Assembly: GCA_963795795.1 (NCBI GenBank)
Contig: CAWCJS010000008.1
Location: forward strand, 124,001-188,000
DNA length: 64,000 bases
Origin: Palsa-504 sp963795795
GTDB taxonomy: Bacteria; Actinomycetota; Actinomycetes; Streptosporangiales; Streptosporangiaceae
Reading direction: 5' to 3'
Part shown: one piece after another, positions 18,691 to 28,427 of the stretch
How positions within the stretch are numbered: position 1 is the first letter of the stretch
Layout of the letters: the number at the start of each line of letters is the position of its first letter
Translations under genes and position numbers: made by a program
Notes under the pieces: model-generated
Databases searched by the model: none
What the model was told of the DNA's origin: nothing
Seen by the model: the letters and a program-made list of their open reading frames with translations, nothing else

Positions 18691-18907
18691 ATTTGCAGGT
18701 CAGAGCCAGTATCACGCTCCTGGACCGAGGATGACTACGTGGACGCGGTCGAGCAGTCAGGTCTGGCGGTGATCACGATCGATTATCCCCGGCCGCATGA
18801 TCCAGCCGCCTGGTCCAGCGACGAGGCATCCATACCGCCGTGCATCGTCATCCAAGCTAGAAAGGCGCGCGGCCCGGTCACCTGACCAGCTCGATGGGCA
18901 GAACCCT

Positions 18908-19495
18908 TCACAGCGAGAATCCGGGAGGATTTGCAAGCTCAGGGTTGTGCTCCTGGAACGCGCGCGCAGCAGGCAGAGTGCGAATCCAGTCGTAGTAGAC
19001 GCTCTTGCAGCGCATGAGCTCGAACCCTAGGTCACGCAAGCGCGCGATCCCGGCCAGGTGAGCCCCGAACGGCGAGTAAACCGCATCCTCGATAATTACA
19101 ACTCGGTGGCCGGCCTCCTCAAGGCCAACCGCAGAGTGCGTTACGCACACATCCGTCTCAAAGCCGGCCAGCAACGCCGTGCGACGTCCTGTTGACCTGA
19201 CCGCTGCCATGATCTCGGGACAGCCGGCCAGCCCGAATACGGTCTTGGTAAAGACCGGAGCGCTCGCCCGCAGGGACGCAAGCACTGCCTCATCGGTCGG
19301 CCCATTTATCTCCGGGTCTTCCTCCGTGATTACGACCGGGATACCCAATGCATGTGCCGCGGCCGCCAGCCAGGCCGCGCGGCGCGCAGCTTCCTCAGCG
19401 CACCGCCTGTCGTCCGCATCAAGACGTTCACCCCAAAAGCGCGGCTGCAGATCGATTACTGCCAGCAGCGAATCGTCACGGGCAACCAAAGGCAT
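18908..19495 (-). CDS. Isochorismatase-family cysteine hydrolase
   Basis: A protein of 195 residues. The family triad is visible: Asp in A-V-I-D-L-Q, Lys in F-T-K-T-V-F-G, and nucleophile Cys in E-T-D-V-C-V-T-H-S. Family members cleave vinyl ethers (isochorismatase) or amide bonds (nicotinamidase, carbamoylases); this one has no specific tell-tale. ATG 19495 is preferred because GAGGAAGG stands correctly spaced before it; a longer frame from 19534 lacks that support. It stands alone, divergent from the monooxygenase-like gene. Confidence 0.88.
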   Translation of the reverse strand: MPLVARDDSLLAVIDLQPRFWGERLDADDRRCAEEAARRAAWLAAAAHALGIPVVITEEDPEINGPTDEAVLASLRASAPVFTKTVFGLAGCPEIMAAVRSTGRRTALLAGFETDVCVTHSAVGLEEAGHRVVIIEDAVYSPFGAHLAGIARLRDLGFELMRCKSVYYDWIRTLPAARAFQEHNPELANPPGFSL

Positions 19496-19763
19496 AGCGA
19501 ACCTTCCTCGTCGGCGGAGTTGAACGGCGGCCACCTAGCCGCCGGCTCGCATGAGTCGTCGGCTCACAGGACAGATCAATGGTCAGGCAGGCAGTCGGAG
19601 CACCGCCGCACAGGGCCATGGCCGGCAGGGTGGCCCGGTCACATGGTCCCGGGCATATTGTCGCGTACGCTGGCTGGTCGCTGCCACCCGTGCCTGGTAC
19701 GTGGCGGTGTCGTCGGAAATATCGCTGCGCGGGTCGGCGGGGAGCCGATGGGGAGGACAGATA

Positions 19764-20070
19764 ATGGCGCGCATATCGCGTGGATGGGCACCGCTCGCCG
19801 CACGCCAATGACTATCAGCGTCACTGCGAATCTGAGGTTGACGGGCATCTGCGCGCGGTCAGCGGCTCTCGCGGTACCCGCCTGCTGTGCCGGGACGATG
19901 GCCCAGAGGTCATGTTCACCTCGATCACGTACTTCACCAGCCTGGACGCCACCCCCGACTTTGCCGGAGACGATTTCGAACCGGCCGTCGTCAAGGAAAC
20001 CGCGCGGCAAGCGCTGGTCCGCTGGGACGAACAGGTCTCATATCACCAGGTAGTTGCCGACCTGGGATGA
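19764..20070 (+). pseudogene. Antibiotic-biosynthesis-monooxygenase-like protein, frameshifted
   Basis: A small ABM-superfamily protein of about 101 residues. The start ATG 19764 follows GGGGAGGA and gives M-A-R-I-S-R-G-W-A-P-L-A. One extra base near 19793-19802 moves the frame, after which the protein continues to V-M-F-T-S-I-T-Y-F-T-S-L-D, F-A-G-D-D-F-E-P-A-V-V and V-R-W-D-E-Q-V, the expected family ending. ABM folds are ferredoxin-like dimers that bind heme or oxidise small molecules, or serve as stress proteins. The start and both halves are well formed, so an assembly indel is as likely as true decay. Confidence 0.65.
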
Positions 20071-20326
20071 TCACCCTCGCGGCGACATCATCGCGGCAGA
20101 TCCGGGCGTCTGCCGACATCGAACATGCGCGGCGGCATATAGATCGCCCGGCTCGGCATGACACCGAGAGGCCATATCGATGACCAGGGCCGCCGACCAG
20201 ATTAGCCGAGTACGCGTGCGCCAGTAAATTCGAGATGTTCACTCCTTGTGGTGTCGAGATGTATGCCGTTGCAGCCTGCGGCTTGACCGTGGCGCGGTCG
20301 TCCGCGGTCCGGGCATCCTGAGGTCC

Positions 20327-20869
20327 ATGGAAACTGGCATGCATCCTGGCGGAGGAGTATTCGTAGCCGCGGACGTGCACTATCTGGCATCTGGCGGCGC
20401 CCGTGCGGCCGCCGTCGTGGCCGCCGATGCCGCCTTCTCCTGCCTGGTAGCCGACCGCATCGCCCTGGTGCCCGACGTCGAGCCCTACCAGCCGGGCCGT
20501 TTCTACCTGCGCGAGCTCCCACCACTGCGCGCGGTGCTAGACGGCCTCGCCGAGATGACCCTGCTCATCATCGACGGCTACGCCGACCTGGACCCGGACG
20601 GACGGCCCGGCCTCGGCTCCCGCGCCCGCGAGGAGTTCGGCGTCCCGGTGATCGGCGTGGCCAAGTCGGCCTTCCGGACCGCCACACACGCCATCGCGGT
20701 GCTGCGCGGAACCTCCGCCCGCCCGCTGTACGTCACGGCCGCCGGGATGCCCCGCACCGACGCCGCCAACCTCGTCCGGCACATGGCGGGCCAGCACCGG
20801 TTGCCCGACGCCCTGCGTCGCGTCGATAGCCTCGCCCGCTATGGCCTACCGCAGCCACCGCGACACTGA
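20327..20869 (+). CDS. Short endonuclease V-family protein
   Basis: A protein of 180 residues. The endonuclease V metal-site motifs are in order: A-D-V-H-Y (Asp), P-Y-Q-P-G-R-F-Y-L-R-E-L-P-P-L (Glu), I-I-D-G-Y-A-D-L-D (Asp), and G-V-A-K-S-A-F (Lys). Endonuclease V cuts next to deaminated bases such as inosine in DNA or RNA. The protein is about 40 residues shorter than typical enzymes, missing the N-terminal helical part, and belongs to a short-form subgroup. ATG 20327 follows GAGG closely; ATG 20339 is an alternative. It is monocistronic in an accessory region. Confidence 0.85.
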   Translation: METGMHPGGGVFVAADVHYLASGGARAAAVVAADAAFSCLVADRIALVPDVEPYQPGRFYLRELPPLRAVLDGLAEMTLLIIDGYADLDPDGRPGLGSRAREEFGVPVIGVAKSAFRTATHAIAVLRGTSARPLYVTAAGMPRTDAANLVRHMAGQHRLPDALRRVDSLARYGLPQPPRH

Positions 20870-20962
20870 AGGGCATCTACGCGTAGAAGCGCTCATCACG
20901 GCAGAAGCGAGCATCTGTCCCAGGCGCAGAAGTCTGGTCGTCGCAGCGCACCCGGAAACCGC

Positions 20963-21343
20963 TCAGCGGGCCGACCGCCCGAGCAACTTCTCGATACTCC
21001 GGCGCTCACGCTTGGTCGGACGGCCCGTGCCGCGGTCGCGGGCAGCCACCACGACAGCCTCCTCGCGAGGCGGAGGGGGAGGGCTGTTGTCGAGATAGCA
21101 CCCGGCGGCAACAGGTGCGCCGACACGCTTGGTGATCACCCGCTGGACGACCACGACGTGTTCGCGCCCTTCGTAATGCAGCCGCACCTCATCACCGGCC
21201 CGTACGGCATGCGCGGGCTTGACCCGTATCCCGTTGACCCTGACGTGCCCGGCCCGGCAGGCACCGGACGCGGCCGAACGGGTCCTGGTCAGCCGCACCG
21301 ACCAGATCCAGCTGTCCACCCGCCCAGCCTGATCACCTGCCAC
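20963..21343 (-). CDS. S4-domain RNA-binding protein (Hsp15-like)
   Basis: A protein of about 126 residues. R-V-D-S-W-I-W-S-V-R-L-T-R-T-R-S-A-A at the N-terminus and G-H-V-R-V-N-G behind it form the S4 RNA-binding motif, as in Hsp15/YlmH-type proteins that bind stalled 50S ribosomal subunits. The basic tail R-P-T-K-R-E-R-R is typical. The GTG at 21343 is chosen; GTG 21319, directly before D-S-W-I-W, is nearly as good. No operon partner. A Pro-rich stretch in the middle is usual for actinobacterial members. Confidence 0.87.
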   Translation of the reverse strand: MAGDQAGRVDSWIWSVRLTRTRSAASGACRAGHVRVNGIRVKPAHAVRAGDEVRLHYEGREHVVVVQRVITKRVGAPVAAGCYLDNSPPPPPREEAVVVAARDRGTGRPTKRERRSIEKLLGRSAR

Positions 21344-21628
21344 CCAGCAAACTGTAATGCGATACGAGCTCGCTGGCTGCGTCCAGCTTGGTGTCCTCCG
21401 CGAAGGGCCCGGCGGCCAGCGGCATGGGCGTAAATCAGTCGACCTCGGTGCCCGGCTCACCCTACCGTGGCAAAGACTGGCCGACCTGGCGGTAAGGGCC
21501 AGAGACCAGTTGTCCCCGCGAGGGGTTCAAGAAGCGTCAGGAAGTAGACCCGGCCTGGCCGCCAGTCCAAATCCGCCACGCGGCATGTGAGAGCCCGGTA
21601 AGGATCATCTGGGAGCGTTGGCCATGAT
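21344..21628. other. Intergenic region without recognisable gene
   Basis: About 285 bp between the S4-protein start and the 3' end of the broken NTPase gene on the same strand. Short frames exist but show no family features or ribosome sites. No structure recognised. Confidence 0.4.
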
Positions 21629-24600
21629 TTAGCGGTCATCGGCGAGGTCGTCGAATTCATCCCGACCACTTAGCGGATACGTGAATCGCGTATTGTAGGA
21701 TTCCCCGGCGAGCCGGGATGCAGGTGGAGGGTAATAGTCGTCATGTGCGTGGTCGACGGCGTTCTTAATGTACTGCGCGGCCTCCTCTAGTTGGGCAACG
21801 ATTTGCAAGTCCCCTTTGAAAACATCCTTGTAGGCTTCAATTGTGGATTCAGCCCCCTGGTAGCGATATCCTGGTGCAACGTCAGAATCGTAACCTTCGG
21901 CCGAGTTGTCGATCCATCCCTCAAGGTCAGGCAAGATTTCCTTGCGTATCCCTTGGAGAATTTCCGCCCGTTTGTTCTCAGGAACAGGCGGTAGATCGGC
22001 CCGTTCAACCAGCCTCCGTCGAACTCCATTGCATACTCGGCAAGCCGGTCGACAGCTTTGCGGCGGATTGCGTCGGGTAGCACACCAACCTGGTGAAGCA
22101 ACGCAAGAACTCGGGGCTGCCAGAACGCGTCCACATACATGCCGAACGCTAGGAGGCGATCGAGCTCGGCGGCGTGGTAAGCAGCCCATTCCCGCACGAA
22201 GTCCGGGGAGCAGCGGCTTTCCAAGAAAACAGCAACCGGACGAGTCCACAAGCTCGGCGACACCGGAACGCGAATCCTAGGGATTACGAGTCGGTAGAAT
22301 TGACGGAACCCGTATAAGCGTTCCCCGGGTCGTCGCTCCTCCGCAGTCGATTTGGTGGAGCAGCTCGTTGTCGTCGAGGCCATCTAGGAAGATATGGACT
22401 GCATTTACGTCCTCGGCAACGACAGCGGCGAAACCCTCACGGATCGTCGGGTGCCGAAACCGCCAGACCGGTTCGCCGAGGGTATCAGTCGTTATTTGCA
22501 GGAAAGTCCCATCCATCGCGGCAAACGCTGATAGCACTTGGGCCTGATCCGCGCCGAGCCGAGTGATCCCATCGCCGAGCGCAGATGTGAATTCAATTGG
22601 TGCTTGGAGCTCGTCACCGGATAGATAGACACAGGTCAGGGCAGCTCGCGCCGCCGGACTCAGCTGACGGAGGATATCGCTCAGGAATGCTACTGGATGT
22701 TCAAAATAACGGAGCAGATCGTCACCCGTCGCAAGGGGGATGTCCTGAGTGAAGGCCTGATGAGCAAGGCGGCGCGCGATCTCCGGCTGGAAACGCTCCA
22801 CTGCCGCTGCGCACCGCAGGTATGGGCGCCAGCTCTCTAGGACTCGACGCGGCTGATCGCCTGCCTTGAGATGGTTGTAGAGGATCTGCCGCTTTTCCGA
22901 TTCGGTAAACTCGGTGATATCTACGACGACTTTGTTCTCGCGCAGCCTGGGATAAGCATATTCCTTCAGGTATGGCCGCGCATCCCGATAAATGTAGTCG
23001 CGGCTGGTCAGAATAACGCGCGCACCCTGGTTCAGTGCCGTCACCACCTGATCCAGGCGCCTGGACCAGCCGTCCGTCAGCGCGGGGTCGTGCCGGATAC
23101 TTCCGAAGGCGTCGTCGACCCAGAACAACAACTGTTCCGGTCCGTCGGGGTCCCACGCGGCCACAAGTTCGTCGGCAGAATCGACGCGGCGGACGCCACA
23201 TCCCCAGTTGTCGAGAGCAGCCATAGCGAGCGTCGCGGCGATTGTGGACTTGCCGCACGCTGGCTCACCAAGCAGCAGGACAAACCCATGATCAGCGACT
23301 CGTCAGCCGCCCGGCGGTAGGCCTGCGTCGGCACAAAGGTCGCCAGATCGCCCTTGAGCCTGGCTAGGAGCTTCCGGGCCTGCCTCAAACGGCGGTCATC
23401 GAGGATCTGACCAAGGTCGCCCAGACCATGAACCCGCGGGACGTAACGGCGCAGGTCGGCCTGCTTGCTGATTTGCTGTGAGATCCATCGGCCGTCGAGC
23501 ACTAGAGACCGTTCCACTCCAATCGCTTCGACCTGACTTGTGAGCCACGCCTCCGTCTGGCCTGTCACACGCAGGTTCGTTAGCAGAAGATAGGCATCAG
23601 ACAGGCCTTGGTAGTTCAGCCGCCGAATCTTTGCGATCTCATCGCGCGAGTGGTAACTCAGGTTTGACGCGGCTGCATCCGCGCGGCTGTACTACGACTG
23701 TAGTAGGCCGCTTGGACGTCGGCGGGCGGGATAGCGCCGTAGCCTTGTTGTCCTCTGGTGGTTGTAAGTCGACGTACTTCAGGGTGGCGAGCGCGATGTT
23801 CGGCGGTTCGCTATGGCCCGCGCGTTTTGATGAGCTCTGTCTTATACAGCCCGATCAGTGATCGTTCAGCGCTTTGTCGTAGGTTCGCGTTGGTACGATG
23901 GCGCCGTTGATGGGCTTCGGAGTGCGCGGTGAAGGTGATCGAGTGTATTGCGAATGTGATTGGTGTGGTGGCATGCCCGGTAGGTTCGGTGAGCTGTCCC
24001 CTGTCGTTCTACAGCGCCATGTTCTGGGCTCGAGCTCCAGTGGCTCTCTTGTGGTGGCTGCGCTCCAGCTGAGTTGAGTAGTTTCGATCCGACAGCGTTT
24101 AGATTATGCCGGTCGAGCTTGGTTCGTTGCTGTGTTAGCGACCCACCTGCGGTTCGGGGCTGGGGTATTGTAATGGCCCGCAGCAGGTCGCCGGGACAGT
24201 CCGCTTCCATCCGTACTGTGGTGCGGTCTTGCGGCCGCGGCGAGCTCCGTGGATGCCGAGCTCGCGCTCAGCCGCTCCACCGTGCAGCGGGCCACGGCAT
24301 TGCCCTGCCGGCTGAGCTGCCTGCCAGTCGTTGCGGGGCGTAGACGTCGTTGTTGTCCTTCTCACGCGGATGATCTCTGCTTTTAGCTGCTCGTCGCGCC
24401 GGCTGGTGCCGTGGGCGGTCGGCGCGACGGCCGCTTGTAGGTGCTCGGTTCGATGTGGTTGCCGTTCTGGGTCAGCCGCGGCAGATCGGCTCGACCCCGA
24501 CACGTCTTTATGCTCGACGATGAAGCTCACGAGGACGGCAGTTGCCGGTTGAGCTGGGCCGCGAAGAAAGGTGACGCCGTCTTGAGGTTCTCATTGGCGC

Positions 24601-25060
24601 GGCGCGCTCTGCGTTCTCCCCTTCTGCTAGTGTATCTCGGCGGTTTCATCGCGGTTACGCCGGCCCTCCTCCGCTCAACTGCGGCTGCCTACCACTGTGC
24701 AGCGTGCCGCCTGACGTCTGCTGCGGCGATAGCGCCGATGTATTCCCTTCCTCCGGGTTTGAGCCTCCGGTCGCGGGCGATCTCATCACCGAGCACCGAG
24801 GGCGTCAGAGTCCCGCTGGGGCGGGCGCTGAACTTGCACTGGGCAGTGACCTGAGTTCCCTTCGCAAGATCCGCGAACTCTTCGTCACCAGGCTCTTGGG
24901 ATGTCCGCCAGTTCCCATGGAACGCACCGTCACGCCCGGCGTCATTACTGTCGGCGAACATGTGGAACGTTTGCCCCAAGACCTGCTGCAGGATCACCCC
25001 GCAGAGATCCTGAAAAGCTCTCCACCCGAGCTTGTACAAGTCGTAATCGATCGGCGACAC
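21629..25060 (-). pseudogene. REase-nSTAND3 NTPase, split by an IS3 remnant and frameshifted
   Basis: Minus-strand parts of one large gene. The N-terminal part begins at GTG 25060 (S-P-I-D-Y-D-L-Y-K-L-G-W-R-A-F-Q-D-L) and carries a restriction-endonuclease-like fold with N-D-A-G-R-D-G-A-F and V-T-A-Q-C-K-F. It stops at 24689. After about 1.1 kb of IS3 debris the gene resumes near 23640 with a linker and then an nSTAND3 NTPase: Walker A G-E-P-A-C-G-K-S-T at 23269-23243, Walker B L-L-F-W-V-D-D-A-F and the sensor V-I-L-T-S-R-D-Y-I-Y. A helical C-terminal region follows. The frame must shift near 23300, 22310 and 21985. The intact form would be a nuclease-STAND conflict protein of about 850-900 residues. 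Not functional as it stands. Confidence 0.7.
23660..24640 (-). mobile_element. Decayed IS3-family element inside the nSTAND3 gene
   Basis: On the minus strand the segment reads, in shifting frames, the end of OrfA (N-E-N-L-K-T-A-S-P-F-F-A-A-Q-L, about 24600-24540) and then pieces of OrfB. The pieces are V-E-H-K-D-V, R-D-E-Q-L-K-A-E-I-I, R-C-T-V-E-R-L, E-L-G-I-H-G-A-R-R-G-R-K, A-P-N-R-R-W-V-A, then near 23790 I-G-L-Y-K-T-E-L-I-K-T-R-G-P and finally I-P-P-A-D-V-Q-A-A-Y-Y near 23700. Order and spacing match an almost full-length OrfB (about 840 bp) with many frameshifts and a stop in the Trp position. OrfA is mostly lost. An 11-bp direct repeat GCGATCTCATC lies at 23633 and 24777. Long inactive. 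Confidence 0.75.
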
Positions 25061-25169
25061 AGCCCCATTCTCGCGCAACGGTCCACGATGTACCGCCTCA
25101 CGGCTTTGCGAACACGTCATGTGGGCGGACAGGCACACTGGCGAGACTTGCCAGAACAGGGTGCCATCA

Positions 25170-25380
25170 TCGGGCCGGCCACGGGACGCTGCCACAGGTC
25201 CAGATGTCGGCCGACCACCTCGGCTATGGCGCGGATCGGCACGCCTTCGTCGGCAATCGCGTCCAGCGGCGATCCCGCCGCAGACCTCCCAGCGCCAGCA
25301 GAACATGTCCCCGGCGTCGATCCGGTGCACGCGTGCCAACGGTTGAACCTGTCGCCGATGTAGCCGGAGATGGCCTTGGC
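25170..25380 (-). pseudogene. NAD(P)-binding SDR/epimerase fragment
   Basis: The minus strand reads A-I-S-G-Y-I-G-D-R-F-N-R-W, then after a frame change V-H-R-I-D-A-G-D-M-F, then after another D-A-I-A-D-E-G-V-P-I-R-A-I-A-E-V-V-G-R-H-L. This matches the middle to late part of NAD-dependent epimerase-like SDR enzymes. Neither the Rossmann start nor the C-terminal end is present. Immediately 5' of it (about 25460) a short frame with C-Q-S-C-G-S-P-M could be a zinc-ribbon fragment but is not assigned. Gene debris upstream of the nSTAND3 start. Confidence 0.55.
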
Positions 25381-25672
25381 GCGAGCGGAGCCGGACTAGG
25401 ACGGACACGAAACTTCCGTCGCCGTGCACCATGGGCGAGCCGCAGGACTGGCATTGGATCATGTCAGGCAGCCGCCCGATACCTATCCTCCGTGATGCGC
25501 GGCGGGCAGGATCCGGACGATAGCCGACGAACCGGACCGCGCATTTATCAATGGCGACCCGGGCAGAGTAATTATCAATACTGCATCAGGCCTGCTGCCG
25601 CAGCCGTCAGCGCCGATAATGCTCACTGGGTGGTTGGACGCTGCATATGATGGCACTTGGGTGGGGATTTGC

Positions 25673-27669
25673 GTGGTGGACGCACTGCAGCCTTCGGATC
25701 CGCAGGTGATTGGACCATACCGGCTGCTCAGGCGGCTGGGCGCCGGTGGCATGGGGCAGGTATTCTTGGGCCTGTCGGTGGGTGGCCGGCTGGAAGCGGT
25801 GAAGGTGATCCGCGCTGAGCTGGACTCCGATCCCGAGTTCCGGGCCCGGTTCCGGCGGGAGATCGTTGCCGCACGCAAGGTAAGTGGCCTGTTCACCGCT
25901 TCGGTCGTGGATGCAGACACCGATGGCCCGGTGCCGTGGCTGGCCACGGCCTATGTTGCCGGGCCTTCGCTGGCCCAGGCGGTTATGGAGCACGGGCCGC
26001 TTCGTGCCGGATCAGTACTGGCGCTGGCTGCCGGGCTGGCGGAGAGCCTGTCTGCCATCCACGCGGCTGGCGTGGTGCACCGCGACCTGAAGCCTTCCAA
26101 CGTGCTGCTGGCCGAGGATGGGCCGCGGGTGATCGACTTCGGGATCTCCCGGGCCGCGGAAGCGACGTCGATGACGCGCGCGGGCTTCGTCATGGGCTCG
26201 CCTGGATACATGTCCCCGGAACAGGCCGAAGGCCGCGATATCGGGCCTCCCAGCGACATCTTCAGCCTGGGTGCCGTACTAGCCTTCGCCGCGACGGGCG
26301 AGGGACCGTTCGGCAGCGGGTCTACCGCCGCCCTGGTTTACCGCGTCGTGCACAGCCCGGCGAACCTGGACCGGGTGCCGGACGAGGTCCGGTACCTGGC
26401 CCAGCGCTGCTTGGCCAAGAACCCCAGCGACCGGCCAACCGCCACTGACCTGCTCGCCCAGTTCGGGGTTGGCCAGCCCGAGGCAGGCTGGCTGCCCGCT
26501 GCGCTGAACGCGACCCTCGGCCGGTACGCCCCTCCCAGCCTGCCCGGCGCGGCCGCTGTCATGGACCCGCCAAGCCGTGCGGCACCGGGCTACCCGCCAA
26601 TCGGCGACCCGCCCACAGGCCCGGCCAGCGGGCCGACGGCCACAGCCACAGGCGGCGGAACTCCGGCACCGGCTGCTGTCCTGACCCGCCGGGCGACCCG
26701 GGCAGCCGCCCGGCTCGCCGGAAGCAGCGACGCCTGGCCTGGGCGGCGGTGCTGACCGCCCTGGTGGCGGCGTCGGCTGGGACGGCCGTGGCGATAAGCC
26801 TTGCCGGACACCACCGCCCGCAGACCACTGCGATCTCATCGCAGCCGGCGACCTCCTCGCCAGCCGCACTGGGGAGTTCTGGCTCTGCCTCGCCGAGGAC
26901 GTCCAGCTCACCCAGGCCGGACAATCCCGCCGTTGGCTACGCCGAGGCCGTCATCGCCGATCACCCGGTCGCCTACTGGCAATTCGGCGCCGCCCCAGGG
27001 TCAGCCGGGTACGCCGACTCATCCGGGAACGGCAACACGCTGCCCATGGGATTGACGACGCTTGCCGCACCTGGCACCCGCAACTTCGCCGGAGAGATCT
27101 CGACCGCCGACGGCGGAACCCACACGACCACCGCGCTGAGCCCGCTGGCGGGTGACGCACCTCGCACCCTCGAGGCATGGTTCAGGACCACCTCGACCGG
27201 GTGCATCTTCAGCGCCGGGTTGGCCGCGCACGCCCAGGCCTTCTCGCTATGCCTGCGCGACGGCCCGGTCAACGTCCCCACCCCGGGTGCGCCCGGGGTG
27301 TACTTCGAGACATACGACGCTGACATCTTCGTGCCCATCGGGAACCTGACCGACGGCACCTGGCACTACCTGGCCGTTACTCTCACCGGGAACACGGTCA
27401 ACATCGTCATCGACGGTACCGCTCCCCAGGGATACATCTGGGACGGCGACGCCCGGATGCCCGGCGGTGGGGCGTACACAGCGCTCACGGCCCAGCCCTT
27501 CGCCCTTCCGTACACCCCGGACACCGCGGCCACCCCGCTCGGCGTGGCAACCGCCGGTCTCGGCGGCATCGGCGGCGGACTCGTCGGCATGATCACCGAA
27601 GTCGCCGTCTACCCCCGCGCCCTGCCCGTCTCCGAACTGGTCAGGCACTATCGGCTGGTGGCCGGGTAG
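25673..27669 (+). CDS. Ser/Thr protein kinase-TM-LamG protein, one-base frameshift at the linker
   Basis: The kinase domain (residues about 10-270) has G-A-G-G-M-G-Q-V, V-K-V-I-R-A-E-L, catalytic H-R-D-L-K-P-S-N and D-F-G-I, and S-P-E-Q in the activation segment, so it should be an active PknB-like kinase. A Pro-rich linker follows. Near 26620-26690 the frame must move by one base; the other frame gives R-R-K-Q-R-R-L-A-W and a single transmembrane helix. The outside domain (about 26930-27660) is a LamG/concanavalin-like fold starting V-A-Y-W-Q-F-G and holding G-T-W-H-Y-L-A-V-T-L, a carbohydrate- or protein-binding sensor. GTG 25673 follows GGGG; ATG 25619 is less likely. The two halves would otherwise read as separate genes. 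Confidence 0.78.
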
Positions 27670-27837
27670 CGAGCCCGCAGATGCAGCGTGCATACTGCTC
27701 ACCAGTCCCGATAACCCTAAACAATAGTGGGCCCGCAACGCCGGACGTGCCCCATGCGGCAGAAGAGTGTGTGCAGTCCAGCAGGAGGTCAGGAGTTCAC
27801 CCGGTATTGCAAGGTACTGTGGCGCTCGGGCAGGGTC

Positions 27838-28095
27838 TTATGTTTCCCCGCGCTCGCGGAGGAATTCACGGAATTCGCTGATGGCCTGGTCGTGATCTGA
27901 TCCGAGATCCTCGGCGACGACCATTTTGGTGCCGGTCCAGTAGGCCCCGGCGTACTGAGCGCTGCCTTCCGGTAGCACCAGGAGCGGGTTATGCGCGATC
28001 TTTATGTGGTCCTGGACGTCTTCCCACGGGACGCCAGCGCGCACAAGGCCGATCGTCGGCGGCTCGCTGTCGTCGTACTCCAGGTCGTCGAGCAC
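27838..28095 (-). CDS. Small hypothetical protein
   Basis: An 85-residue acidic protein (L-D-D-L-E-Y-D-D-S at the start, F-L-R-E-R-G-E-T at the end). The GTG start at 28095 is supported by GAAGAAGG just upstream; a longer frame from 28131 lacks that. No signal peptide or TM helix. The family is not recognised. It stands alone in accessory DNA. Confidence 0.5.
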   Translation of the reverse strand: MLDDLEYDDSEPPTIGLVRAGVPWEDVQDHIKIAHNPLLVLPEGSAQYAGAYWTGTKMVVAEDLGSDHDQAISEFREFLRERGET

Positions 28096-28427
28096 TGGCC
28101 TTCTTCCCGTTGCACCGGTGATCCCGCACACGTGGCCGCGTGCATGGGTCCCCAGTAACGGCCCGGCTGCCAGCCGCCGGCCGGCCGTGGCGGATCCAGG
28201 CGAGGGGACAGCGGAATGACCGGGCGCTTCCGCGGAAACGCCGCAAGCTTGCCGATGGCGCTGGCCAGCATCACCGCACGAGAAGATGACAGTAGGCTCG
28301 CCCTGTCGGCGGCAGAAGAGTGCGGCGAAGAATTGCCAGATAGATAGGGCGCGACTGCGACTCTCCCGTTACATATGCCAGGATCTGAATTAATGATTTG
28401 CACTTGGCCCGGCAAGTTGCGCTTCTA

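Noticed and set aside
18908..20070. Isochorismatase and ABM-type genes considered as part of a siderophore or antibiotic cluster
   Set aside because: No synthetase, ligase or transporter for such a pathway lies nearby. Both families have many unrelated roles.
23644..24776. Insertion in the nSTAND3 gene considered as a group II intron
   Set aside because: No intron domain V hairpin or reverse transcriptase is visible. IS3 OrfA and OrfB motifs occur in the correct order instead.
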